From: Verrucomicrobiota bacterium
GTDB taxonomy: Bacteria > Verrucomicrobiota > Verrucomicrobiia > Chthoniobacterales > Terrimicrobiaceae
Direction: 5' to 3'
Assembly (NCBI GenBank): GCA_017305195.1
Contig: JAFKMU010000043.1
Location: forward strand, 62,001 to 126,000
DNA: 64,000 bases
Shown here: in pieces, positions 33,923 to 45,137 of the stretch
Position numbering within the stretch: the first letter of the stretch is position 1
How the letters are laid out: every line of letters begins with the position of its first letter
Program-made: the position numbers and the translations under genes
Notes under the pieces: generated by a model
The model's input: only the letters and a program-made list of their open reading frames with translations
The model's database searches: none
What the model was told of the DNA's origin: nothing

Positions 33923-33951
33923 TTGGGTGATTCCGTGGCGGAATCGGTGAC

Positions 33952-35205
33952 TTACATGTGGGCGATGATGTTGTCGCCGAATTCCGAGCACTTGATCTTC
34001 GTCGCGCCTTCCATTTGGCGGGCGAAGTCGTAGGTGACCTTCTTGGAGCCGATCGCGCCATTGAGACCCTTGATGATGAGGTCGGCGGCTTCGTTCCAGC
34101 CGAGGTAACGGAACATCATCTCGCCGGAGAGCACGACGGAACCGGGGTTCACGACGTCCTGGTTGGCGTACTTCGGAGCGGTGCCGTGCGTGGCTTCGAA
34201 GATGGCGTGGCCGGTGAGGTAGTTGATGTTGCCGCCGGGAGCGATGCCGATGCCGCCCACCTGGGCCGCGAGGGCGTCGGAGAGGTAGTCACCGTTGAGG
34301 TTGAGCGTCGCGATGACGTCAAAATCCTCGGGGCGGGTGAGCACCTGCTGGAGCGTGATGTCGGCGATGGCGTCCTTGATGATGATGCCATTCGGGAGCT
34401 TGCACCACGGGCCGCCGTCGATCTCGACCGCGCCGAATTCGCTCTTGGCGAGTTCGTAGGCCCAGTCACGGAAGGCTCCTTCCGTGTACTTCATGATGTT
34501 GCCCTTGTGGACGATGGTGACGGACTTCTTGCCCTGTTCGATCGCGTACTGGATGGCCGAGCGCACGAGGCGCTGGGTGCCGGGCTTGGAGACGGGCTTG
34601 ATGCCCACGCCGACGGAGGCGATTTCGTCTTCGCCGAAGCGGACCTTCTTGAATTCCTTCGGGTAATTGGCCTTGATGAACTCAAGGGTCTTGAGCGCCT
34701 GCTCGCTGCCCGCCTGGAAGTCGATGCCGGCGTAGATGTCCTCGGTGTTCTCGCGGAAGATGACCATGTCGACCTTCTCGGGAGCCTTGACCGGGGAGGG
34801 CACGCCCGTGAAGTACTGGACGGGGCGGAGACAGACGTAGAGGTCGAGGAGCTGACGGAGGGCGACGTTCAGGGAACGGATGCCGCCGCCGACCGGGGTC
34901 GTGAGCGGGCCCTTGATGCCGACGAGATATTCATTGAAAGCCTCGACCGTGTCGTCCGGGAGCCAGTTGTCGAACTTGGTCTTGGAAGCTTCACCGGCGA
35001 AGACCTCGAACCATGCGATCTTCTTCTTGCCGCCGTAGGCTTTTTCCACCGCCGCGTCGAAAACGCGCTCGCTCGCCGCCCAGATGTCGGGACCGGTTCC
35101 GTCGCCGCGGATGAAGGGAAGCACCGGATTGTCCGGCACATTGAGCTTCCCGTTCGTGATCGAGATTTTTCCCCCTGCTGGTGGTGTCACTGTCGTGTAG
35201 GCCAT
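33952..35205 (-). CDS. icd: NADP-dependent isocitrate dehydrogenase
   Basis: A 417-residue TCA-cycle enzyme converting isocitrate to 2-oxoglutarate, very close in length to the E. coli protein. Signatures are [13 protein letters not shown], the active-site/phosphorylation loop [38 protein letters not shown] and the NADP region [11 protein letters not shown]. The start MAYTTV at 35205 is preferred over an ATG 11 codons upstream. It is cytoplasmic. A hairpin upstream and a terminator downstream make it its own transcription unit. Confidence 0.96.
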   Translation of the reverse strand: MAYTTVTPPAGGKISITNGKLNVPDNPVLPFIRGDGTGPDIWAASERVFDAAVEKAYGGKKKIAWFEVFAGEASKTKFDNWLPDDTVEAFNEYLVGIKGPLTTPVGGGIRSLNVALRQLLDLYVCLRPVQYFTGVPSPVKAPEKVDMVIFRENTEDIYAGIDFQAGSEQALKTLEFIKANYPKEFKKVRFGEDEIASVGVGIKPVSKPGTQRLVRSAIQYAIEQGKKSVTIVHKGNIMKYTEGAFRDWAYELAKSEFGAVEIDGGPWCKLPNGIIIKDAIADITLQQVLTRPEDFDVIATLNLNGDYLSDALAAQVGGIGIAPGGNINYLTGHAIFEATHGTAPKYANQDVVNPGSVVLSGEMMFRYLGWNEAADLIIKGLNGAIGSKKVTYDFARQMEGATKIKCSEFGDNIIAHM

Positions 35206-35247
35206 AGATTTTTGTGAACTTGTAAGCAACCGGGCCACAAGAAAAGT

Positions 35248-35277
35248 AAAAACTCGCCGTGAGCGCCCTCGGGGGCG
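35248..35277 (-). terminator. Probable terminator after the PAP2 gene
   Basis: On the minus strand CGCC/GGCG and an inner GAG/CTC pair form a hairpin with an internal loop, followed by GAGTTTTTACTTTT. It begins 4 bp after the PAP2 stop and precedes icd. Confidence 0.5.
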
Positions 35278-35281
35278 GATT

Positions 35282-35992
35282 TTACTTTCCGGCGGCTTTT
35301 TTCCGGGCGTTGCGGATCTGCTTCGCCTTGCGAACGAGGAGGAGCCACGTGAGATCGCCCTTGGCGCGCACCCAGCGCCAGACGAAGAACGCCACGACCA
35401 GCGACAGGATGATGGAGACGGTTACATCCGAAGGATGGTGGGCTCCGATGACGACACTGGCCCAGGCGATCAGGGCGGCGGGAACGAGGGCGGCGATACC
35501 GATCCACGGGCTGGCAAAAAGCACGACCCCGGCGAAGCCAAAGGCCGTCGCAGTATGCCCGGACGGGAAGGAGTTATAGCGGGGATCGCCGATGAGGAGC
35601 TTGCCATTGTGCCAGGGGCCGTAGAAGCCCTGCTCGATCTTGGGGCTTTCCCGGGGCCGGGTGCGGCCCGTGGTGAGGCGAGAGGCGTTGGCGAGCATCC
35701 CGGCCAGGGTCGAGGCAATGAGGGCGGCGACGAGGATGCGCGTCCACTCCCGGCTGCGCATTTTCCAGGCAATCAGCAGACCGACGATTCCCAGTGCCAG
35801 GATTTGGGGATAATCCCCGAATTTTCGGACGCTGGTGTAGAACTTGTAGTCGTCGCTCTTTTTCCACTTCTTGCCCTGGGCCGTCACGAGGGCCTCGCGG
35901 ATCTCGTGATCGTACCGGAAGGCGAGGGTGACCGCAGTGATGCTGGCCAGAGCCAGCACGATGATGAGGGCGAGACGGGCGGTAGGCGACAT
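35282..35992 (-). CDS. PAP2-family membrane phosphatase
   Basis: A 236-residue protein with about five membrane helices, of the PAP2/lipid phosphatase family that dephosphorylates phosphatidic acid or isoprenyl pyrophosphates on the periplasmic side. Motif 1 (RTRPRESP) and motif 2 ([11 protein letters not shown]) are present. Motif 3, normally SRxxxGxHxxxD, reads [12 protein letters not shown]: the His and Asp remain, but Arg is replaced by Ser. The ATG at 35992 begins a membrane segment. It lies 17 bp after the LolA-like gene and is probably co-transcribed with it. Confidence 0.82.
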   Translation of the reverse strand: MSPTARLALIIVLALASITAVTLAFRYDHEIREALVTAQGKKWKKSDDYKFYTSVRKFGDYPQILALGIVGLLIAWKMRSREWTRILVAALIASTLAGMLANASRLTTGRTRPRESPKIEQGFYGPWHNGKLLIGDPRYNSFPSGHTATAFGFAGVVLFASPWIGIAALVPAALIAWASVVIGAHHPSDVTVSIILSLVVAFFVWRWVRAKGDLTWLLLVRKAKQIRNARKKAAGK

Positions 35993-36009
35993 GGCGCAGA
36001 TGGAAGAGA

Positions 36010-36852
36010 TTACTGGACGGCCGGTGTATCGCTCGGGGCCGAGGTCGGAGCGATGTCCTTCGTCTTCAGGGAGTTCATGATGACGTAGAGCACGCCGTCG
36101 AGATGGTCGGCGTCGGTGTGGTAGATATCCGTGACCCCGGCTGGAGGCTCCCACATGGCGGGCTGGAGAGCGGGGCCGAACTTCAGGTCGGTGATCGTGA
36201 CGGTGGCGGAGAGATCCGGCTGCTTGATCGTGATGCGGCGGGGGAGGTAGCCTGGTGCGATCCAAAGCTGGGCACGAAAGCCTTCCGCCTTGGCGGCCTT
36301 GGCGAGATCAGGCATGAGCCCGGTCGTAATCAGGCGGCAATCCTCGCCATCGAGATTGCTGATCTCCGCCGTATCGGCGTTATAAATGGTGAAGAGGGCT
36401 GGGATAAAGGCGGCTTGCTGCGCAGTGAGCGGCAGAAAGATCGGAGTGCCCTTTTTCACCGTCTTGCCGGGCTTCACCTTGAACTGCTTGAGGAGGTACT
36501 CGACCTTGGCGCCGGGAACGGCCCAGACATCATTGCCGTTGCGACAGACGGTGATTTCCTCACCGAGCACGGGGGCCTGGAGGCGGACCTTGTCGGGAAA
36601 CTCGACGGCGGCCTTGAGAATGGAACCTTCCATCTGCTTGGGCAGATGGCCGGTGACCTCGGTCATCGTGAGCGTCATCACACAGGCATTGTTGGTGCCT
36701 TTGCCACCCGACAGGAGGACAGGCATGAAGGGGGCAAACATCCGGCCGATCACGTCGTAAGGGTTGTCTCGCGGCGGGCCGTCCTGGGCGCGCAGGGTCG
36801 GGGAGCCGATGAGGACCGTGGCGGCAAGGACGCAGATGAGGCGGGCTGTCAT
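36010..36852 (-). CDS. Exported LolA-like outer-membrane lipoprotein-sorting family protein
   Basis: A 280-residue protein with a signal peptide (MTARLICVLAATVLIGSPTLRAQ) and an extended beta-sheet pattern (GSILKAAVEFPDKVRLQAP, GNDVWAVPGAKVEYLL, ITIKQPDLSATVTITDLKF) like the LolA/LolB fold or DUF2092. Classical LolA has about 180 residues, so this is a larger relative. It probably handles lipid or lipoprotein in the periplasm, which would suit the PAP2 gene behind it. That is inference. Confidence 0.6.
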   Translation of the reverse strand: MTARLICVLAATVLIGSPTLRAQDGPPRDNPYDVIGRMFAPFMPVLLSGGKGTNNACVMTLTMTEVTGHLPKQMEGSILKAAVEFPDKVRLQAPVLGEEITVCRNGNDVWAVPGAKVEYLLKQFKVKPGKTVKKGTPIFLPLTAQQAAFIPALFTIYNADTAEISNLDGEDCRLITTGLMPDLAKAAKAEGFRAQLWIAPGYLPRRITIKQPDLSATVTITDLKFGPALQPAMWEPPAGVTDIYHTDADHLDGVLYVIMNSLKTKDIAPTSAPSDTPAVQ

Positions 36853-36937
36853 GACGGCCCTACATAAGCAGGAAATGGTTGGGTGGCAAAAAGTTTAGTG
36901 ACTCCGGGCGGGACTTGGGCAAATCTTTGCCCCGGTA

Positions 36938-37705
36938 ATGATGGCAACTGGAATCACGCTGCCGCTGGCAACGGGTCTGGTGTACGCCTTTCTCGAGTCG
37001 ACCGTCGAGGGAAAGGCCGTGCTCCTCGGGCTCTTTCTGGCGTCTATCTTCAGCTGGTCGGTCATGGTGACCAAGATCCGGTACCTGAACTTCGCCAAGA
37101 GGCAGTCGGGCCGCTTTTCCGTGCTCTTTCACCGCGACCGTGCTCCGCTGCGCATTTACGAGCAGGGGCTGCGCTTTGAGGGATCGCCGCTCTATGAGAT
37201 CTACAAGGCCGGCTGCGGCGAACTGTGCTTCCAGATGCTCGGCTCGACCGAGGTGGATGAGACTTTCCGCGCCCGGCTCGACAGCGCCGACAAGATTTCC
37301 CCGGCGCAGATGCGAGCCGTGACCGTGGCTATGGAGCGGGCGGTGGGCGAGGCAGGGCTGAAGCTCGAGTCGCAGATGATCATTCTCTCCACGGCGGTCA
37401 GCGGAGCGCCGTTCCTGGGCCTCCTCGGTACGGTGTGGGGTGTGATGGATGCCTTTTCCGGCATCGCCCAGTCGGGCAGCGCGAATCTCGCGGCCATGGC
37501 TCCGGGTGTCTCGGGCGCCTTGATCACCACGGTCGTCGGCCTGCTCGTCGCCATCCCGGCGATGTTTGGCTACAATTTCCTCGTCACCAGCGTGCGGTCG
37601 ATGATTGTGCAGGCGGAGAATTTCGCCGCGGAGCTTTCCTCGGAGATCGAGCACAAGTTCGTGGAGCACGGCGGGCGCGAGCCGCGCAAAACCTACACGC
37701 ACTGA
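36938..37705 (+). CDS. exbB: ExbB/TolQ/MotA-family proton channel protein
   Basis: A 255-residue inner-membrane protein with three helices. The family core ILSTAVSGAPFLGLLGTVWGVMDAF, MAPGVSGALITTVVGLLVAIPAMFGYNFL is clear. With ExbD it uses the proton gradient to power a TonB-like protein. It heads a tight three-gene operon, 3 bp before exbD. Two ATGs in a row (36938, 36941) could serve as start. TolQ cannot be fully excluded, but the TonB-like partner without TolA/B/Pal favours ExbB. Confidence 0.88.
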   Translation: MMATGITLPLATGLVYAFLESTVEGKAVLLGLFLASIFSWSVMVTKIRYLNFAKRQSGRFSVLFHRDRAPLRIYEQGLRFEGSPLYEIYKAGCGELCFQMLGSTEVDETFRARLDSADKISPAQMRAVTVAMERAVGEAGLKLESQMIILSTAVSGAPFLGLLGTVWGVMDAFSGIAQSGSANLAAMAPGVSGALITTVVGLLVAIPAMFGYNFLVTSVRSMIVQAENFAAELSSEIEHKFVEHGGREPRKTYTH

Positions 37706-37708
37706 GCC

Positions 37709-38140
37709 ATGCGCCGCTTCAGCAGCCGCAACTCGCTTTCCACGCTCACGGAGCTGAACATCACTCCGCTCCTTGATCTGTGCTTCGTGCTTCTGATCAT
37801 CTTCATGATCACCACGCCGCTCATGGAGAACAGCATCGAGCTGGTCGTGCCTTCCAGCTCCACGGCCAAGAACGAGGTGAATCCCGCGCAGGTCCAGATG
37901 ATCGAGATGGATCGCAATGACAACATCAAGCTCAACGGCGAGGTGACGTCGCTGGCGCTCCTGCCCGAGCAGCTCGCCGCGCTCAAGGCGCAGGACCCGC
38001 AGATCGCCGTGGTCGTGCGGCCGGATCGCGATCTCGCCATCCAGAAGTTCATCGGTGTGATGGATATCCTCAAACAAGTGGGCATCGCCAAGGTGGGCGT
38101 CATGACGCGACCCGAGGATGCGACGCCAATCCACAACTGA
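37709..38140 (+). CDS. exbD: ExbD/TolR-family protein
   Basis: A 143-residue protein with one membrane helix ([19 protein letters not shown]), including the proton-carrying Asp in [15 protein letters not shown], and a periplasmic domain ([20 protein letters not shown]). It forms the motor core with ExbB. Its stop TGA shares a base with the ATG of the TonB-like gene. Confidence 0.9.
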   Translation: MRRFSSRNSLSTLTELNITPLLDLCFVLLIIFMITTPLMENSIELVVPSSSTAKNEVNPAQVQMIEMDRNDNIKLNGEVTSLALLPEQLAALKAQDPQIAVVVRPDRDLAIQKFIGVMDILKQVGIAKVGVMTRPEDATPIHN

Positions 38141-39171
38141 TGGGCGACCGCCAATTTCGGCGCAATTTCATCATCATCGCCCTCGTGCACATCCTCGTGC
38201 TGGTGGCGATCCTCCTGTTTGCCCGGCGTGAGATCAAGAAACCGCAGGGCGAGGTGATCTGGATGGACCCGGGCGCGTTCTCCGCCGCAGCGGCGGGCGA
38301 TGCGGGAGCGGCCAATACGCCGGAACCCGAGTCCAACCCCACGCCTGAGCCAACTCCCGAGGCAACGCCCGAGCCCACTCCTCCGCCGACTCCGGAGCCT
38401 ACACCGGAAATGACTCCTCCGCCTCCGACGCCCGAACCCGCGACGGAGGAAACGATCCCGCTGGCTACGCCCACTCCGACCCCTACACCGACGCCGACTC
38501 CCAAGCCAACTCCTACACCCACGCCCAAGCCGACACCGACTCCCACACCGAAGCCAACGCCTACCCCGACTCCGAAACCGACTCCGAAGCCGAGTCCGTC
38601 GGCGACACCCAAGCCGTCCCCGAAGCCGTCTCCCTCGGCCACGCCGAAACCGAAGGCTAGCGCTTCGCCCAAGGCATCGCCAAAAGCCTCGCCCAAGGCG
38701 AGTGCGTCTCCTTCGAAAAAGACCGACTCCGGTTCCTCCAAGGCCACCCCGAAGCCAGGAGCCACTCCGGGTTCTGGCGGCGGGGCAAAGAGCGCCTCAT
38801 CCGACAAGCCGACGACCAGCGGGGAATCCGGCGCAGGCGGTGGAGCCTCGTCCGGCAAGGCTGGGGGAGCGGCGGGCAATGCCTCGCAGTTTGGCTGGTA
38901 TCACGAACTCATCCACGACCGTTTCTACAGCCAGTGGGAGCAGCCGACCTCGATTTTTGACTCGGCGAAGAACTTCGTCTGTACCGTACAAATCCGCATC
39001 AAGGCGGATGGCTCCATCGCCGACGTGAAAATCGTGCGCAGCAGCGGCAATGTCATCATGGATAATTCTGTGATGGAGGCGGCGAAGCGTGTTTCCCAGA
39101 TCGACCCGCTTCCCTCCGGTCTCGGCAGCGGAGGCGAGTACACGGTGAATATCAATTTTGAATTGCAATAA
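38140..39171 (+). CDS. TonB-like energy transducer with long Pro/Thr/Lys repeat
   Basis: A 343-residue protein with an N-terminal membrane helix ([19 protein letters not shown]) and a very long periplasm-spanning linker (about 59-245). The linker starts acidic (PEPTP), turns basic (PTPTPTPK) and ends Ser/Gly-rich. The C-terminus is TonB-type ([35 protein letters not shown]). It should carry energy from ExbBD to outer-membrane receptors; none is in the window. The [18 protein letters not shown] segment is also reminiscent of TolA-type C-terminal modules. Confidence 0.83.
   Translation: MGDRQFRRNFIIIALVHILVLVAILLFARREIKKPQGEVIWMDPGAFSAAAAGDAGAANTPEPESNPTPEPTPEATPEPTPPPTPEPTPEMTPPPPTPEPATEETIPLATPTPTPTPTPTPKPTPTPTPKPTPTPTPKPTPTPTPKPTPKPSPSATPKPSPKPSPSATPKPKASASPKASPKASPKASASPSKKTDSGSSKATPKPGATPGSGGGAKSASSDKPTTSGESGAGGGASSGKAGGAAGNASQFGWYHELIHDRFYSQWEQPTSIFDSAKNFVCTVQIRIKADGSIADVKIVRSSGNVIMDNSVMEAAKRVSQIDPLPSGLGSGGEYTVNINFELQ
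38314..38709 (+). repeat. Low-complexity Pro-Thr-Lys codon repeat inside the TonB-like gene
   Basis: About 400 bp encode repeated PEPTP, then PTPTPTPK units of eight residues (24 bp, about four copies), then PKPSPSAT and PKAS variants. Codons vary between copies (acg, act, aca), so this is an old coding repeat under protein-level selection rather than a fresh DNA duplication. Confidence 0.8.
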
Positions 39172-39191
39172 GTGACCTGCGCCAATCGGTG

Positions 39192-39229
39192 TGGCGTGTT
39201 TTGCGAGTTGATTGGCGTGATTTGCGAGT
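39192..39229 (+). promoter_or_regulatory. AraC-type tandem half-sites upstream of the alcohol dehydrogenase
   Basis: TGGCGTGTTTTGCGAGT (39192-39208) and TGGCGTGATTTGCGAGT (39213-39229) match at 16 of 17 positions with a 21-bp period and a 4-bp spacer. This is the geometry of the araI half-sites bound by AraC. An AraC-family gene lies in the same operon. An 8-bp inverted repeat (CGCCAATC 39180-39187, GATTGGCG 39210-39217) overlaps it. Confidence 0.6.
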
Positions 39230-39255
39230 GAGAAAAGGAGGCCATGGGTTATGGT

Positions 39256-40313
39256 ATGTCCATGGCTAACACGAACGTCCGCGCGTATGCGGCTCAAGAC
39301 GCCGCTTCTTCTCTAGCACCCTTTTCCATCACCCGCCGGGAACCCGGTCCGCTCGATGTCGAGATCGACATTCTTTATTGCGGGGTCTGTCACTCGGACC
39401 TGCATCAGGCTCGCAACGAATGGCACAACACGATCTATCCCTGCGTGCCGGGTCACGAGATCGTTGGGCGCGTCGCGCGCATCGGCGAGAAGGTGACGAA
39501 GTTCCAAGTCGGCGACCTGAGTGCTGTCGGCTGCATGGTGGATTCCTGTCGGGAATGCCCGAGCTGCAAGTCGGGGCTGGAGCAGTATTGCCAGAACATC
39601 GCGACGTTTACCTACAACAGTGAGGATCACCATCTCGGCGGCCCGACCTTTGGCGGCTATTCCGATCGCATCGTGGTCGACCAGGATTTTGTCCTTCGCG
39701 TTCCGGAGGGTCTCGATCTTGCCGCCACGGCGCCGCTGCTTTGTGCGGGCATTACGACGTACTCGCCGCTGCGCCACTGGAAAGTGGGGCCGGGTCAAAA
39801 GGTTGGCATCGTCGGTCTCGGCGGGCTGGGGCACATGGGTGTGAAGTTTGCCCATGCCTTCGGCGCGCATGTCGTGCTCTTCACCACGTCGCCGGGCAAG
39901 ATCGAGGACGGCCTGCGTCTCGGCGCGGATGAGGTGGTGGTATCCAAGGACGCCGACGCCATGGCGAAACATACGGCGAGTTTTGACTTCATCCTCGATA
40001 CGGTCTCGGCCCAGCATGACATCAATGCCTATCTCTCACTGGTAAAACTCGATGGCACGCTTACGCTGGTCGGGGTGCCGGAACATCCGCTGCCGGTGGC
40101 TGCCTTCAACGTCATCATGCCTCGTCGCAACTTTGCCGGTTCCGGCATCGGCGGCATCGCGGAGACCCAGGAGATGCTGGATTTCTGCGCCGAGAAGGGA
40201 ATCGCCTCCGACATCGAGATCATCCCGATCCAGAAGATCAACGAAGCCTGGGAGCGGCTGCTGAAGCAGGACGTGCGCTACCGCTTCGTCATCGACATGG
40301 CGTCATTGAAGGC

Positions 40314-40317
<4 letters not shown>
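39256..40317 (+). CDS. Zinc-dependent NAD(P) alcohol dehydrogenase (YahK/cinnamyl-alcohol type)
   Basis: About 353 residues of the medium-chain dehydrogenase family, close to E. coli YahK, reducing aldehydes with NADPH. Zinc ligands lie in YCGVCHSDLHQ and PGHEIVG, structural-zinc cysteines in CRECPSCKSGLEQYC, and the NADP fold in VGIVGLGGLGHMGVKFAHAFGAH. The site AAGGAGG at 39235-39241 lies 2 nt before an ATG at 39244 and 14 nt before the one at 39256; homology favours 39256 or 39262. It overlaps the AraC-family gene by 4 bp. Confidence 0.9.
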
Positions 40318-42349
<2,032 letters not shown>

Positions 42350-42396
42350 CCGTCCCGGGAATTGCCTTCCTGCGGTGCCGGCGGGATAATGCACGC

Positions 42397-42858
42397 ATGC
42401 CCGCCGGTTACCATCTCATCACGCCGGAAGACCTCTTCTGGCGTCCATCGAACCTGATGAAAATCCCCAATGCCGACTTCCTCGAGCGCACGGGGAGCGA
42501 GAAGATGGGCGCTCGTCTTTGGCGCATGCCGCCTCGGAGCGCGAATACTCTGCACAAGCACATCCGGGCGGAGGAGTTTTACTTTGTCCTGGAAGGAACC
42601 GGCAGGTTGCGCATCGGCGACGAGACCGTGACCGTGCCGAAGCATGGAGGTGTGTGGGTCGCCCCCGAACTGGTCCGGCAGGTTTTCAACGATACGGACG
42701 AGGAGGTGCTCTGGCTCATTTTTGGCGCACCGGAGGAGATGGAGTTCCTCATGGGGTCAAAGTCCCAGATGGATCTCTCGCTCATCTATCCGACCGATCC
42801 GACGGAACTGCCAAGAGAACTTGACGGGGTCGAGTGGCCTCCCAACGAAGACGGCTAG
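42397..42858 (+). CDS. Cupin-domain protein
   Basis: A 153-residue single-domain cupin. The first motif is NTLHKHIRAEEFYFVLEGTG (metal ligands His, His, Glu) and the second is APELVRQVFNDTDEEVLWL, where the usual histidine is less clear. Such proteins bind a metal and a small ligand; the function is not predictable here. It lies 47 bp after the aldo/keto reductase and is followed by a terminator, so it may end that operon. Confidence 0.82.
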   Translation: MPAGYHLITPEDLFWRPSNLMKIPNADFLERTGSEKMGARLWRMPPRSANTLHKHIRAEEFYFVLEGTGRLRIGDETVTVPKHGGVWVAPELVRQVFNDTDEEVLWLIFGAPEEMEFLMGSKSQMDLSLIYPTDPTELPRELDGVEWPPNEDG

Positions 42859-42922
42859 CTGGAAGATAACTTGCCGGATTCCGGGCCTGTTTTCTCGGTC
42901 TGGTCTGATGAAGAACAGGGGA

Positions 42923-42952
42923 GGGTGATTTGTTTTTAAATCACTCATTTTC
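42923..42952 (+). terminator. Intrinsic terminator after the cupin gene
   Basis: GGGTGATTT and AAATCACTC form a 9-bp stem with one G-T pair around a T-rich loop, followed by ATTTTCATTTTCTT. It lies about 65 bp after the cupin stop. Confidence 0.7.
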
Positions 42953-43059
42953 ATTTTCTTGTGCGGTATCTGCCTCGTTTCTGCATCCCGGTAGGGTGCA
43001 TGGCGTGTTTTTGATTTTAGGTGTTATTTATCAATGGGTTAAGTTAATAGCGACTAGTT

Positions 43060-43100
43060 GAGTCATTTTTTTCATCATTTTTCTCGCAGGATGATGACTC
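43060..43100. repeat. Imperfect inverted repeat in the 559-bp gap before cysJ
   Basis: GAGTCAT (43060-43066) and ATGACTC (43094-43100) pair, continued by CATC/GATG after a six-T bulge, giving an 11-bp stem. The gap 42859-43417 is clearly more AT-rich than its surroundings over about 42920-43100 and contains no convincing gene or tRNA. It could be a structured 5' leader or an operator region for cysJ-cysI. Confidence 0.4.
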
Positions 43101-43417
43101 TGTGCCATGGTAGGAAAAGACGCTTTCGTCAGTGGCTGCGAGTTCACGAGCGTTACTTCTGTAGAGGTGACAAACTCAGGGCTCTGTGCCTGCCGCAAGT
43201 GTGAGAATGCTGTAAAAAGATCGATTCCGTGAAGAGACCACTCACCGCATGGCAAAATCCTTTGTCACATCGGCCAGATCGACCGACGCTCATTGGGCGT
43301 TGTGATCGCGCGATGGAGGCGGCTTCGTCTGCGGATCGCGGCGGAATCGATCGTCAGGAATCGCCTGTGTGCGTTCAACTACCTTGATTAACTCCTGAAC
43401 GGAGTTTTGCCCCGCCC

Positions 43418-45127
43418 ATGTTGGATACCAACCCGAGAGTCACTTCCTTTATCAATCTCCTGAAATCCTCCACCCAGGAGGAACTCGTATGGATGCACGG
43501 CTACCTGAGCGCCACGCTCGGGGGAGCCTGGGGAGGCGCCGCCTCCGGTGCCGCTGTGGCCGCGCAGCCCAAGGTGACGCGTTTCACTCTGGCGTACGGG
43601 ACCGAGACCGGCAACTCGAAGCGGCTCGCGACGGATCTTGCGAAAAAGGCGAAGGAAAGCGGCTTTCAGGTCAAGCTCACGGCCCTGGACCAGTACCGGC
43701 TCAAGGATCTCTCCAAGGAATCGTATTTTTTCCTGATCGTCAGCACCCAGGGAGACGGTGAACCGCCTGCGGCGGCTGTGCCGTTTTTTGAGTATATCCA
43801 GCAGGGCGACTTGAAGCTGGATGGCGTGAATTTTGCCGTTCTCGGGCTCGGCGACAGCGCCTACCCGCAGTTTTGCCAGGCCGGAATCGACGCGGACAGG
43901 CTGCTGGCCGAGCGGGGAGCCCGCCGGGTGCTGCCTGTCGTGAAATGCGATGTGGCCTTCGATGAGGAGGGGAGCAAATGGCTTGCCGATATCGCGTCCG
44001 CGCTGTCCGGTGCTGCGGCGCCGTCTGAACAGATGGCCCCGGGAGCGTCCGCCCCGGCTCGATCGGGAAAGGTTTCCTACCTCGGAGAAGTCCTTACCAA
44101 CATCAATCTCAATGACGAGCCCTCCGCGAAGGAGACTCATCACATCGAGATTCGCTGCGAGGGCGATATCGATTACGCCCCGGGCGATGCGGCGGGTTTC
44201 CTGCCGGTGAATCCGGTGGATCTGGTCGAGCGTGTCGTGGCCGCCCTGGGCCAGACTGGCGAGGAGACCGTGACTTTCCGAGAAGCCAGCGGAACGCTGG
44301 GCGAGATTCTTTCAAGGAAGGTCAGCCTGACCTTCCTGCCGAAGCGTGTGATCGCCAAGTACGCCGGCCTGCTGGGCCGACCGATTGAGAGCGCGCGGGT
44401 GAACCTCGATGAACTCCTGACCGCTTATCCGCTGGCCTCGGTGGATCTCGCTGCGCTGCTGGAGATCCTGGACCCCATCGCTCCCCGGCTTTACTCCATT
44501 TCCTCCTCGCCTGCGGCACATCCGGGCGAACTCCATCTCACGGTGGCTCGCAATTCGTTTACGACAGAGAGCGGGGCAAAAGGCGAGGGGCTTTGCTCAA
44601 GCTACCTCTGCGGTGTGCCGGAAGAGACCGAGATCGAGTTTTACATTCACAAGAACAGCGCCTTCAAGCTGCCCGCTCCGGAGAACGACATCATCATGAT
44701 CGGGCCCGGCACGGGCATCGCGCCCTTCCGTTCGTTCCTGTTCGAACGCGACGCCGCGGGCGCCTCGGGGCGGAACTGGCTCTTCTTCGGAGAGCAGCAT
44801 TTCGTCACCGATTTCCTTTACCAGACCGAGCTGCAGGATTTCCTGAAAACGGGGGTGCTTCATCGTCTCGACGTCGCGTTTTCCCGCGATCAGGCGGAGA
44901 AGGTTTACGTGCAGCACCGCCTCCTGGAAAATGGCGAAGCGGTGTACGAGTGGCTGGAAAACGGGGCCTCCCTCTACGTGTGCGGAACCAAGGACCCGAT
45001 GAGCGTCGATGTTGAGAAGGCGCTCCTGCAGATCATCCAGAATCATGGCGGCTTCGATACCGAGGCCTCCCAAAGCTACCTCGCCCGCCTGGCGGAGCAG
45101 GGTCGCTACCTCAAAGACGTCTACTGA
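43418..45127 (+). CDS. cysJ: Sulfite reductase (NADPH) flavoprotein subunit
   Basis: A 569-residue flavoprotein that passes electrons from NADPH via FAD and FMN to CysI for assimilatory sulfite reduction in the cytoplasm. Domain order: a flavodoxin (YGTETGNSKRLATDLAKKA, STQGDGEPPAAA, LGLGDSAYPQF), FAD binding (RLYSISSSPAAHPGELHLTV, GEGLCSSYL) and NADP binding (IGPGTGIAPFRSFLFERDA) with the conserved end GRYLKDVY. The cysI start is 10 bp downstream. Confidence 0.93.
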   Translation: MLDTNPRVTSFINLLKSSTQEELVWMHGYLSATLGGAWGGAASGAAVAAQPKVTRFTLAYGTETGNSKRLATDLAKKAKESGFQVKLTALDQYRLKDLSKESYFFLIVSTQGDGEPPAAAVPFFEYIQQGDLKLDGVNFAVLGLGDSAYPQFCQAGIDADRLLAERGARRVLPVVKCDVAFDEEGSKWLADIASALSGAAAPSEQMAPGASAPARSGKVSYLGEVLTNINLNDEPSAKETHHIEIRCEGDIDYAPGDAAGFLPVNPVDLVERVVAALGQTGEETVTFREASGTLGEILSRKVSLTFLPKRVIAKYAGLLGRPIESARVNLDELLTAYPLASVDLAALLEILDPIAPRLYSISSSPAAHPGELHLTVARNSFTTESGAKGEGLCSSYLCGVPEETEIEFYIHKNSAFKLPAPENDIIMIGPGTGIAPFRSFLFERDAAGASGRNWLFFGEQHFVTDFLYQTELQDFLKTGVLHRLDVAFSRDQAEKVYVQHRLLENGEAVYEWLENGASLYVCGTKDPMSVDVEKALLQIIQNHGGFDTEASQSYLARLAEQGRYLKDVY

Positions 45128-45137
45128 TACAGAGCCT

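Noticed and set aside
33958..35217. 419-codon open frame on the plus strand
   Set aside because: Antisense shadow of icd, Asp/Gly/Val-rich.
38314..38709. Regular 24-bp repeats considered as a CRISPR or DNA satellite
   Set aside because: They encode the Pro/Thr/Lys linker of a TonB-like protein, have no spacers, and vary at third codon positions.
39180..39217. 8-bp inverted repeat as terminator of the TonB operon
   Set aside because: The loop is 22 nt and no T-run follows; the overlapping direct repeats explain the region better.
43031..43255. 74-codon open frame on the minus strand in the gap before cysJ
   Set aside because: No ribosome site, no family, and it overlaps the inverted repeat; likely chance.
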